From Candidatus Uhrbacteria bacterium (GTDB taxonomy: Bacteria; Patescibacteriota; Patescibacteriia; UBA9934), in the NCBI GenBank assembly GCA_943359525.1, contig CALRHV010000005.1, positions 1 through 55,664 of the forward strand: a stretch of DNA of 55,664 bases. Reading direction: 5' to 3'. Within the stretch, counting starts at the first letter, position 1. Each line of letters begins with the position of its first letter. Of this stretch, positions 49,442-55,664 are shown piece after piece. Made by a program: the position numbers and the translations under genes. The notes under the pieces are model-generated. The model was given only the letters and a program-made list of their open reading frames with translations, was not told where the DNA came from and searched no databases.

Positions 49442-50134
49442 ATGTCTAAACGCTTCGACGCCGAAAACCCATTTACCGACGAAGCGATTGCGAAACAATG
49501 GGCCACGTCGGTGGAGGTGGAGAGTGGGAATTGGAGGGATAAGGTGTTGTATCCCGAAATGCGAAGATGGCTTGCGGGAATTGTAGAACCGAAAGCGATT
49601 ATTTTGGATGTTGGTTCGGGCCAGGGGAGGGGATCGACGGAAATTGATGGGTACGGAACGTATATCGGCGTTGAACCGTCGGAGTTTTTAGTGAATCGTG
49701 CCAAGGAAATGTATTCTGCACCAAATCGAAGCTTCATCATCGGAAACGCGTATGAGCTTCCCATTGATTCGGAATCGGTGGATGGCGTTATTTCGGTAAA
49801 TGTCCTCTTTCACCTCGCAAATCTTGAAACAGCTGTGAAGGAAATGTCTCGAGCGCTGAAACGCGGCGGTTCATTTTTTGTGAACACAACGAATAACGAT
49901 TCGGTGGAAGTATGGAAAACGCTGTATACCGATCTCGTTGTTAACGAAACGATGATGCAGGGAAATATTCGACTTCCTGGAGCTGAACCTGCGCTGAACA
50001 CATTCTATTTTCAACCAAATAAACTTGTCATCGACGCGCTAGAAAAGCACGGACTCCACACGGAAAAGATTTCGTATTCGTGTGTGAAAGATGGAAAGAC
50101 GTTGTTCATTACGATTGAGGGGAAGAAGGCGTAA
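49442..50134 (+). CDS. Class I SAM-dependent methyltransferase
   Basis: A 230-aa Rossmann methyltransferase. Motif I is IILDVGSGQGRG (about 57-68), followed by YIGVEPSEFLVNRAKEMY, the N-rich motif IV region (VDGVISVNVLFHLANLETAVKEMSRALKRGG) and a final beta strand (CVKDGKTLFITIEG). The substrate is unknown; the context with phosphatases suggests a small sugar or nucleotide-linked molecule. It is the third of three genes with gaps of 11 and 7 bases. Confidence 0.85.
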   Translation: MSKRFDAENPFTDEAIAKQWATSVEVESGNWRDKVLYPEMRRWLAGIVEPKAIILDVGSGQGRGSTEIDGYGTYIGVEPSEFLVNRAKEMYSAPNRSFIIGNAYELPIDSESVDGVISVNVLFHLANLETAVKEMSRALKRGGSFFVNTTNNDSVEVWKTLYTDLVVNETMMQGNIRLPGAEPALNTFYFQPNKLVIDALEKHGLHTEKISYSCVKDGKTLFITIEGKKA

Positions 50135-50175
50135 TGCTCGCGCAGAACGATCTTTTACGGTAGGATTTGCAATAT

Positions 50176-50769
50176 ATGCGAGTCATCCTCATTCACGGCT
50201 ATAAGGCCACGCCAAAAAGCGGATTCTTTCCGTGGCTTGAGCGTGAATTGCGGGCGAGGGACTTTGATGTTGTTATTCCTGAATTGCCGAATCCAGAGGA
50301 GCCGGATCGCGACGTATGGACCGAAACACTCGTCAAAACGTGTGCGCCGTTGAAAGAAACCGATATTATCGTTGGTCATTCCCTCGGCGGAGCTGCTGCA
50401 CTGCGAATGCTCGAGGCGGCAGAAGCTCGAAGCACGCCTCACGCGATGGTGATGATTTCCACGCCGTGGATGATCAAGGACGACAAGTTCCGCGGATTCT
50501 TCATGTCTGAACTCGACTTCGAGGTATTGATGTGGCGAGCAAGCAAGTTTGTTGTCATCCACGCGCAGAACGATTCGATTATTCCGGTGGATCACGCCAA
50601 GCGGTACGCATCCGTGTTCCATGCAAAGCTCGTCACGCCAGAAGCGGGGGAGCATTTTCAAGGGGAAGAATATTCGATTATTCTTCAGTCTATTCTCGAT
50701 GTCGCCGCAGAGCCGATTGTGTACGAACCAGGCAAGTCACTCGACGATGATTACGCAGAGATTCGATAA
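50176..50769 (+). CDS. Alpha/beta hydrolase (RBBP9/YdeN-like)
   Basis: A 197-aa hydrolase. It starts MRVILIHGYKATPKSGFFPWLERELRARDFDVVIPELPNPEEPDRD, has the nucleophile elbow GHSLGG (about 75-80) and a later acid region (HAQNDSIIPVDHA) with His near the end (EHFQGEE). The layout matches the RBBP9/YdeN serine hydrolase family of unknown substrate. The ATG at 50176 gives the family N-terminus. It lies 2 bases before riboflavin synthase. Confidence 0.85.
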   Translation: MRVILIHGYKATPKSGFFPWLERELRARDFDVVIPELPNPEEPDRDVWTETLVKTCAPLKETDIIVGHSLGGAAALRMLEAAEARSTPHAMVMISTPWMIKDDKFRGFFMSELDFEVLMWRASKFVVIHAQNDSIIPVDHAKRYASVFHAKLVTPEAGEHFQGEEYSIILQSILDVAAEPIVYEPGKSLDDDYAEIR

Positions 50770-50771
50770 AT

Positions 50772-51401
50772 ATGTTCACCGGAATCGTCAAAGGCCTTGG
50801 AACGGTTGCCGCGATTGATCGTCGTGAAGATTTTTTGGATATCACCATTGAGGTCGGAAATGTTTTATCGATTCCCGAGATTGGTGCGAGCGTGGCGGTG
50901 GACGGTGTGTGTTTGACGGTGATCGAGATCGACGGAACGAAGCTGAAGTTTTCGGTGATGGAAGAAACGCTCGAGAAGACGACGATCGGCGACCGCGCGG
51001 TCGGTGATCGTGTCGGCCTCGAACAGCCGTTGAAAATGGGCGACGAACTCGGTGGCCACATGGTGCTCGGGCATGTGGATGGCGTTGGGACGATCGTGAA
51101 GAAGGATATCGACGGCGAGAATTGCTGGGTGACGATTGCGGCACCAGAGTTTTTTGTAAAATATATTGTGCAGAAAGGATCGATTGCGATTGATGGGATC
51201 AGTTTAACGATCTGTGATCCTGCGCCAATCTCGAACGCCCCCTCCAACTCCCCCATAAATGGGGGAGAGCCACTCATCGGAGTTCGCTTCTCCGTCTCGC
51301 TTTTGCCACTGACGCTCTCGTTGACGACGTTGGGTTTCAAGAACGTTGGTGATCGTGTGAACCTGGAGGCTGATTATGTGCTGAAGGCGATGGTAAAATA
51401 A
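50772..51401 (+). CDS. ribE: Riboflavin synthase alpha chain with an in-frame insertion
   Basis: A 209-aa protein with two lumazine-binding repeats. Repeat 1 starts MFTGIVKGLGTVAAID and includes VAVDGVCLTVIEID; repeat 2 includes HMVLGHVDGVGTIVKKDID and SIAIDGISLTICD. It converts two molecules of dimethylribityllumazine to riboflavin plus a pyrimidinedione. Between ICDPAP and GVRFSVSLLPLTL about 17 residues (ISNAPSNSPINGGEPLI) are encoded by a palindromic repeat not found in other riboflavin synthases; elsewhere this is a short loop after strand F. The other rib genes are not in the window. Confidence 0.9.
   Translation: MFTGIVKGLGTVAAIDRREDFLDITIEVGNVLSIPEIGASVAVDGVCLTVIEIDGTKLKFSVMEETLEKTTIGDRAVGDRVGLEQPLKMGDELGGHMVLGHVDGVGTIVKKDIDGENCWVTIAAPEFFVKYIVQKGSIAIDGISLTICDPAPISNAPSNSPINGGEPLIGVRFSVSLLPLTLSLTTLGFKNVGDRVNLEADYVLKAMVK
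51238..51275 (+). repeat. Palindromic repeat inserted in frame in ribE
   Basis: CCCCCTCC, CTCCCCCATAAATGGGGGAG and AGCCACTC form a half-length version of the element at 33578-33660 in the ligase gene. Both keep the same reading frame, coding for S(P)INGG. Confidence 0.75.
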
Positions 51402-51404
51402 TAA

Positions 51405-51845
51405 ATGACTATGTGGCTTATTTTTGCGTTACTCGCGAGTGCGCTGTGGGGCGTAACGTATGTGTTGAACGAGAAAGCGTTTGAATATATCTCTGTGTCG
51501 ACAACGTTAGCAATCGGTTTGTTTTTTGGGTGCATTACGATGGTGGCAATATCACTTTCACAAGGAACTTTTTTGCCAGACATACATACATTGGCGGTGT
51601 CTCGGCGCGCGCTTTGGCTAACAGTTGCAGGAACGGCGACTTTTATTCTCGCTGATTGGCTCATTGCATTATCTATTCACGAAAAAAACGCAACGCTCGC
51701 TTCATTGGTTGAAATTACCTATCCAGTGTTTATCGTAGCCTTTGGATTTCTGCTCTTTCGAGAACTTCAGATGAACACCACGATTGCTGCCGGCGGGTTA
51801 CTCGCATTCGTTGGCGTTGCGCTCGTGTATTGGGGGAGTCGGTAG
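51405..51845 (+). CDS. EamA-type (drug/metabolite transporter) half protein
   Basis: A 146-aa protein with about four hydrophobic helices (IFALLASALWGVTYVLNEKAF, VSTTLAIGLFFGCITMVAISL, LTVAGTATFILADWLIALSI and IAAGGLLAFVGVALVYWG), matching the N-terminal half of EamA/DMT proteins, which often have ten helices in two halves. It may work as a dimer. Start 51405 is 3 bases after ribE, overlapping an extended -10-like TGGTAAAAT. It ends the plus-strand run. Confidence 0.8.
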   Translation: MTMWLIFALLASALWGVTYVLNEKAFEYISVSTTLAIGLFFGCITMVAISLSQGTFLPDIHTLAVSRRALWLTVAGTATFILADWLIALSIHEKNATLASLVEITYPVFIVAFGFLLFRELQMNTTIAAGGLLAFVGVALVYWGSR

Positions 51846-51920
51846 ATATTAGATTCTCTAAATTTTTCGTCATGTGGGCTTTGATGTTCTTTAGTCCTTC
51901 GCGCTGTCTAGTCTTCGAGG

Positions 51921-51949
51921 TTGAAGTATGTTCGCTTCTCTGCTAAGGT
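51921..51949 (+). promoter_or_regulatory. Promoter for the HTH-like GC-rich gene
   Basis: TTGAAG (51921-51926), 17-base spacer, TAAGGT (51944-51949) preceded by TGC. The leader to the ATG at 51985 is about 30 bases and contains GGAG. Confidence 0.5.
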
Positions 51950-51984
51950 TCGCGAGGTTTTTGAAAACATGAACGGAGACGATC

Positions 51985-52437
51985 ATGAGCCAGGTGGAGA
52001 CGCTTTCAAAAGTATTAGATCGATTATTCGCAGAACGAATGACGGAGGAACAGACGTTTCGGACGCTGGGGGAACGGGCTCGATTCCTAGGAACGACGAG
52101 CTCTACGTTGGGCAGGATTTGCTCGGGAAAATATTCGTTATCGCGATCGATGGCGTTGCACGCAGCGGAAATTTTTGCACGATCGCTTTCGGAACACGAA
52201 ACAATTCTGAAAACTTTGCTTCAGTTTGTGGAAAAAGCTCCAGTATCGTCGGCAGTTGCTGACGAAACGAACCGCATGATTTTCGACGCATTTGAAGCTG
52301 GGAACATCGAGGCGGTTCTCGAAGACATCATTGCGGTGTACGAAGAACACGGGCTGGCAACGGTGCGACTGAAGAACGCGCTTGGGTGCGTGAAGCTACA
52401 AGTGAGTGCAACAATTCATGTGCAGTTGATTCTGTGA
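51985..52437 (+). CDS. HTH-like protein (150 aa), GC-rich class
   Basis: The N-terminal 60 residues (FRTLGERARFLGTTSSTLGRICSGKYSLSRSMALHAAEIF) look like an XRE-type helix-turn-helix in which LGTTSSTLGRICSGKY forms the recognition region; this is by eye. The rest is helical and acidic (VEKAPVSSAVADETNRMIFDAFEAGNIEAVLEDIIAVYEEHG), then VRLKNALGCVKLQVSATIH. No family I recognise. ATG 51985 has GGAG about 8 bases upstream, unlike most genes here. It could be a regulator; a 319-base gene-free stretch follows. Confidence 0.62.
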   Translation: MSQVETLSKVLDRLFAERMTEEQTFRTLGERARFLGTTSSTLGRICSGKYSLSRSMALHAAEIFARSLSEHETILKTLLQFVEKAPVSSAVADETNRMIFDAFEAGNIEAVLEDIIAVYEEHGLATVRLKNALGCVKLQVSATIHVQLIL

Positions 52438-52758
52438 CAACGACGCTTCGCGCCTGAGCAATTGGGCGCGTTGGTGTTTGAGGAGCGAAACGTGCTAGGC
52501 TTTTCTCGAATCTGGTGAAGAGCAGCTTCGGTACAGGAAGTGCTCATAGCCCGTACGTTTGGCGTCCGGCGTCTACTTAGAAGCGTCCGCGCGTGACGGA
52601 ACAGAAATGGCAGGCAAAAACAGAGAGTCGAGAACGGGGAGCCGTGGATGGCGTGTATTGATCACACCTTAGCCACTGTTTGACCGACGGGCCTGTGAGA
52701 ACGTTTCGCCAGATTCAACGGGGCTGCACAGCGCGAGCTGTGCAGCCCTCAATCTTTT
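52438..52758 (+). other. GC-rich gene-free stretch ending in a long hairpin
   Basis: No reading frame with a good start. It ends with a 12-bp perfect stem (52721-52732 with 52737-52748, loop GCGA) followed by TCAATCTTTT, which can terminate transcription from 51949. The body may be a 3' untranslated region of the HTH-like gene or a small RNA. Confidence 0.45.
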
Positions 52759-53629
52759 ATTGCGCTAGATACTTTGTTATCAACTCATTAAACTTCGCAT
52801 ATCGCCATGCCTGAAGTTTTGGAAATCGATTCATACGAACCACAGACCAAATTGATCGGAGTAGGAAGAATGCATCATAGTGCGCGATTGATTCTGGTTG
52901 TAGGTTTAGGAGCTGTTGTTTCTGTTTCGGTGTAAAAGAATATTTCGCTAAAATCTCGGAATCGCCTTCGGTTGGAAACCACTCAATCGACGCTGCAGCA
53001 CTGACGAGATCGTAGCCTTTTGGTCCATTGAACGTTGTTTCGAAATCGATCACCCCACCAGGAAGAATGTTATACGCGTTAAAATCGCCATGGCAGAGCA
53101 CAAAAGGAACCTCAGCGAGATCGGCTTTTACTTTTTCAAAAACAGCCATTACTTGTTCTTTCTGATCCGGTAGTTCTTCGAGCAGGAAATCTATGTGTGT
53201 ACCCAAGAATACCGATTCCCAGTCTTGTTCGACGATTTCGGATTTTTGTTGAGCGTTGAGATATTGTTGTATGACGGCGGCGAAGTTTTCGAATGTTTCG
53301 TCTGAGACGGTTCCGTTTCCTATAGCTTCATCTCGAAAAGTGATTCCGTATTTCTCGTCACCAGCTGAAGTTTCGAGATAATATTTTTCACCATTGGTCC
53401 AATTGCCTTCCTCGATAATAGTTGGTACTGGATAGTCTTGCTCGACGAGGTGTTTATGAAAACGAAGCTCTGTATCGATCTCGTTTGCTGGTCCAATGCG
53501 AAGAAAACACGATCTATCATCGGCTCCAAAGATTTTTGTCCCATTGCGGCGATCCTTGATGAAGGTGAAGGGTTGATTGTGGAATGTGAGTGTGGGGAGT
53601 TCTGGCAATGATGGGGATGGTGACGTCAT
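52757..53629 (-). CDS. APH-like phosphotransferase
   Basis: A 290-aa kinase of the aminoglycoside phosphotransferase/choline kinase type. The catalytic motifs are present: CHGDFNAYN (about 190-198) and GVIDFETTFNGPKGYDL. N-terminal residues (TFIKDRRNGTKIFG, CFLRIGPANEIDTELRFHKHL) make up the nucleotide-binding lobe. The natural substrate is unknown; such enzymes phosphorylate small amino-sugars, choline or homoserine. The ATG at 53629 is used because in-frame codons back to 53704 overlap the Nudix gene. It lies 4 bases after the Nudix stop. Confidence 0.82.
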   Translation of the reverse strand: MTSPSPSLPELPTLTFHNQPFTFIKDRRNGTKIFGADDRSCFLRIGPANEIDTELRFHKHLVEQDYPVPTIIEEGNWTNGEKYYLETSAGDEKYGITFRDEAIGNGTVSDETFENFAAVIQQYLNAQQKSEIVEQDWESVFLGTHIDFLLEELPDQKEQVMAVFEKVKADLAEVPFVLCHGDFNAYNILPGGVIDFETTFNGPKGYDLVSAAASIEWFPTEGDSEILAKYSFTPKQKQQLLNLQPESIAHYDAFFLLRSIWSVVRMNRFPKLQAWRYAKFNELITKYLAQ

Positions 53630-53633
53630 ACGT

Positions 53634-54038
53634 TTATATTTTGTTGGTGAGCTTCTCGACGATCGGAATATATTCAGGTCGGAGCTTGAGCTGTTTGACG
53701 TCATCGATCGCGATCCATTCCGCCTTTGAAACTTCGCCGTCTTCTACGGTAATTTTCTGCTCGGGATCAATCGTCACAGCGAACACAACAATGAAATGCG
53801 CTTGCCCAGATTTACTGTTGAAAATGTTGCAATCCAAAATATCGCCAACGGTTGCATCGAGATTCAACTCTTCTTTTATTTCTCTCACCATCGCCTCCCT
53901 CGGCATTTCTCCCATATCAATCCGTCCACCCGGCAACACCCATCGTCCATCAAATTCATCGAGTTCTTGAACCATCAGCACTTTTCCATTGTGTTCGATC
54001 CATGCTTTGACGGGAATGTCGGCAAGGAGATGGGGCAT
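53634..54038 (-). CDS. Nudix hydrolase (134 aa)
   Basis: A short Nudix protein: KAWIEHNGKVLMVQELD, then the Nudix box GGRIDMGEMPREAMVREIKEELNL with G, E and REIKEEL intact, followed by FIVVFAVTIDPEQK. The substrate class is not clear; the WVLPGGR start of the box is common to many housecleaning and sugar-nucleotide enzymes. It is one of three Nudix genes in the window and shares a minus-strand unit with rlmH, an unknown gene and the kinase. Confidence 0.85.
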   Translation of the reverse strand: MPHLLADIPVKAWIEHNGKVLMVQELDEFDGRWVLPGGRIDMGEMPREAMVREIKEELNLDATVGDILDCNIFNSKSGQAHFIVVFAVTIDPEQKITVEDGEVSKAEWIAIDDVKQLKLRPEYIPIVEKLTNKI

Positions 54039-54041
54039 AGT

Positions 54042-54527
54042 TTACTGAGCTAATTCCTTTTGTGCGTACCCCTTTTCTCGAAGTTTGAGAAAGATCTTTA
54101 CGAGGAGCTCGTATGCGGAATCTTTACTCAATGCTGAATTTGTATCTCGCATTGCAGACAATATTTCATCGGCAGTAATAGCGGCAGACATTTCGTGGAG
54201 TATTGCGTCAATATCAGAAACGATTTCAGTTTTTTTCTCATTATCTCGTGTGGGACTTCGGTAATATCCACCAGGAAGCCACAGATAAAAATTATTAAGA
54301 AGCGACTGTGCTTTGTCGGTTCGTTTATTGGATTGGGTGAACTCAGCCATACGCATGGCAAATTTTTGATCTCGTTCCGCTTGCGTATAAAAGCCATCTC
54401 GAACCATCCCGTCTAGCGATTCAGTCATTCTTTGAGAAACAGCTTCAATAAATGTTTGAAATTCGCTATCGAATGCTGGCCCGAAGGACTCAGAAGATGG
54501 GATTGGTTGTTCGATAGGGAGTTTCAT
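54042..54527 (-). CDS. Hypothetical helical protein (161 aa)
   Basis: A soluble, mainly helical and charged protein: FDSEFQTFIEAVSQRMTESLDG, YTQAERDQKFAMRMAEF, a short WLPGGYYRSP turn, then DIDAILHEMSAAITADEIL and LLVKIFLKLREKGYAQKELAQ. No signal peptide, membrane segment or known family. It begins 22 bases after the rlmH stop and ends 3 bases before the Nudix start, so all four minus genes are probably one operon. Confidence 0.65.
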   Translation of the reverse strand: MKLPIEQPIPSSESFGPAFDSEFQTFIEAVSQRMTESLDGMVRDGFYTQAERDQKFAMRMAEFTQSNKRTDKAQSLLNNFYLWLPGGYYRSPTRDNEKKTEIVSDIDAILHEMSAAITADEILSAMRDTNSALSKDSAYELLVKIFLKLREKGYAQKELAQ

Positions 54528-54549
54528 AGGGAGTAAAAAAAGAGATTCT

Positions 54550-54972
54550 TTAATAATGATACGTCACGCCGTGGTTAATGGTGCAGGCGCGGTAGAGCTG
54601 CTCGAGGAAGAAGAGATGGGCCAGGTCGTGGGTGGTGGTCATGGGGGAGAGGGAGAGGCGGAGGGATGCGCGGGATTTGAGGGAGTCGGGGAGGCCGTGG
54701 GGGCCGCCGAGGACGACGGTGATGTGGTTGCCGAGGTCTTCGTGGGACTTGAGGAAGGCGGCGAAGGATTCGGAAGTGTGTTTTGGGCCGATGGCGTCGA
54801 GAATGATGAGGATGTCGCCACGGGGAATGGCGTCGTCGATGTCGCTTGCGGATTTAACGATTTTTTCCGTCAGCATGACGAATTTTTTGAGGCGAAGGCG
54901 AAATTCATCCCCAATTGCGGCAAAAGGGCCACGAGGGAGGGTGCCGACGGTGATGAAGGTGAGTTTGATCAT
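54550..54972 (-). CDS. rlmH: 23S rRNA pseudouridine-1915 N3-methyltransferase RlmH
   Basis: A 140-aa SPOUT-fold methyltransferase. It begins LTFITVGTLPRGPFAAIGDEF; SAM-binding motifs are ILIILDAIG, TVVLGGPHGLPDSL and LSLSPMTTTHDLAHLFFLEQLYRA, and the C-terminus INHGVTYHY matches the family. It modifies helix 69 of 23S rRNA in assembled ribosomes. Its ATG at 54972 lies next to the leader of the 23S rRNA gene on the opposite strand. Gene order with the following small genes suggests an operon. Confidence 0.95.
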   Translation of the reverse strand: MIKLTFITVGTLPRGPFAAIGDEFRLRLKKFVMLTEKIVKSASDIDDAIPRGDILIILDAIGPKHTSESFAAFLKSHEDLGNHITVVLGGPHGLPDSLKSRASLRLSLSPMTTTHDLAHLFFLEQLYRACTINHGVTYHY

Positions 54973-55036
54973 AAGGGCGAATCTTAGCGCAAAAACAGTT
55001 GTGGAACAATGGTGGATAGCTTTGGTGGGGAATTTC

Positions 55037-55063
55037 TTGACAGTCGTTGCGCAGTCCTATACC
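55037..55063 (+). promoter_or_regulatory. Candidate promoter for the 23S rRNA transcript
   Basis: TTGACA (55037-55042), 15-base spacer, TATACC (55058-55063). It lies about 270 bases before the 23S 5' end; the intervening region has no gene and no tRNA. Confidence 0.5.
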
Positions 55064-55334
55064 ATTTCGCCCACATTGAGCCTGTGCGGAAACGTCCGCT
55101 TTGGAGATGCAGCGCTGAAGTTTCTTGAGCTCTGACCTCCGAACTTTCACAACCGAATATTGCAAATAGAGAAAAACGTACTGATATACATGACACAGAC
55201 TTTCATGTTTGCGGATAGTTTCGATGAACGATGAGAAAATTGTTTGAGACGTACTTCATTGTACGTTGAAAACATTTTCGAAAACGTGAGTCGAAAATAG
55301 CCCAAACAGGGAAGAATGTCGTGAATAATCAGTG

Positions 55335-55664
55335 AATGGAGAGCATTAAGGGTATATGGTGGATGGCTCGAGAAAATATGCCGAAGAAGGACGTAGTAGC
55401 CTGCGATAAGCTCCGGAGAGGTGGCAAACAACCGTTGACCCGGAGATGTCCGAATGGGGAAACCCACTTAGGGTAATGCCTAAGTATTCGACCAGTGAAT
55501 TCATAGCTGGCGAATGGGAACCTAGGGAAGTGAAACATCTCAGTACCTAGAGGAAAAGAAACGAACGGGTAAGATCTTCATCTCGACACTCGATGCTTCG
55601 AGGGGCGAGATGATAGATCGTGCTCATATTCCCAAAGTAGTGGCGAGCGAAATGGGAGCAGTCC
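55335..55664 (+). rRNA. 23S ribosomal RNA, 5' part
   Basis: The segment GGTGGATG (55358-55365), GAAGGACG, GATAAGCTCCGGAG, CCGGAGATGTCCGAATGGGG, GAAACATCTCAGTACC and GTGGCGAGCGAAATGGGAGCAG follow the start of domain I of 23S rRNA. The 5' end is placed by analogy with E. coli spacing. The gene runs past the window end. No 16S gene, tRNA or 16S-type spacer precedes it. An extra hairpin lies at 55573-55619. Confidence 0.95.

Overview
The window most resembles a chromosomal segment of a Patescibacteria (CPR) bacterium using the standard bacterial code, since TGA is a normal stop. The clues are short streamlined genes, a TrmB-type regulator, a DUF5652-like protein, a bifunctional phosphoglucose/phosphomannose isomerase, an array of six type IV secretion pilin-like proteins, and scattered single tRNA genes with encoded CCA. 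The phylum assignment is inference; no 16S gene is present to confirm it.

Layout. 1-2413: end of endonuclease IV, two GC-rich unknown genes on the minus strand, a TrmB-like regulator and a DUF167 protein. 2434-6572: the origin neighbourhood (yidD-rnpA-rpmH on minus, dnaA-dnaN on plus) with DnaA-box-like 9-mers on both sides of dnaA. 6701-11004: class A penicillin-binding protein, a 3D-domain secreted protein and a lipoprotein. 11055-15547: tRNA-Cys, ABC exporter, PIF1-like helicase, DoxX-like protein and an eRF1-like-fold candidate. 15598-20028: VIT1-like transporter, TlpA-like thioredoxin, cysteine desulfurase, ferredoxin and ferredoxin reductase. 20069-25056: sugar-phosphate isomerase, a ParD/RelE-type toxin-antitoxin pair, two tRNA-Ser genes, several small proteins and galU. 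25059-29051: solute-binding lipoprotein and the pilin array. 29183-32784: a GC-rich block of one large membrane protein and two secreted proteins. 32977-39482: polymerase/ligase and flippase for surface polysaccharide, a SpoIID-domain protein, a PH-domain protein and ruvB. 39597-46669: a GC-rich unknown gene, three tRNAs, two Nudix hydrolases, a CapA-like protein, a coiled-coil protein and a large lamin-tail surface protein. 46705-51845: a tightly packed plus-strand run with a phosphatase-kinase fusion, HAD phosphatase, methyltransferase, alpha/beta hydrolase, riboflavin synthase and EamA-type protein. 51985-54972: GC-rich HTH-like gene, then APH-like kinase, Nudix, unknown protein and rlmH on minus. 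55335-end: the 5' part of a 23S rRNA gene.

The most striking feature is the way genes start. About twenty typical genes have a -10 hexamer (TATACT, TACAAT, TAAAAT), often preceded by TG plus one base, ending only 5-12 bases before the start codon, with no Shine-Dalgarno sequence. This predicts leaderless mRNAs. Seven GC-richer genes of unknown function at five loci (433-1243, 29183-32784, 39597-40712, 51985-52437; the second locus holds divergent units) instead have a purine-rich ribosome-binding site, usually a longer leader and their own hairpin terminator. I regard this second class, particularly the block next to the pilin array, as the best candidate for something undescribed.

Other leads are palindromic repeats translated in frame inside riboflavin synthase and the O-antigen polymerase/ligase, a 23S gene with no 16S gene before it and an extra hairpin in domain I, a promoter followed at once by a terminator-like hairpin ahead of the 3D-domain gene, and a 20-bp perfect palindrome lying on the toxin-antitoxin start codon.
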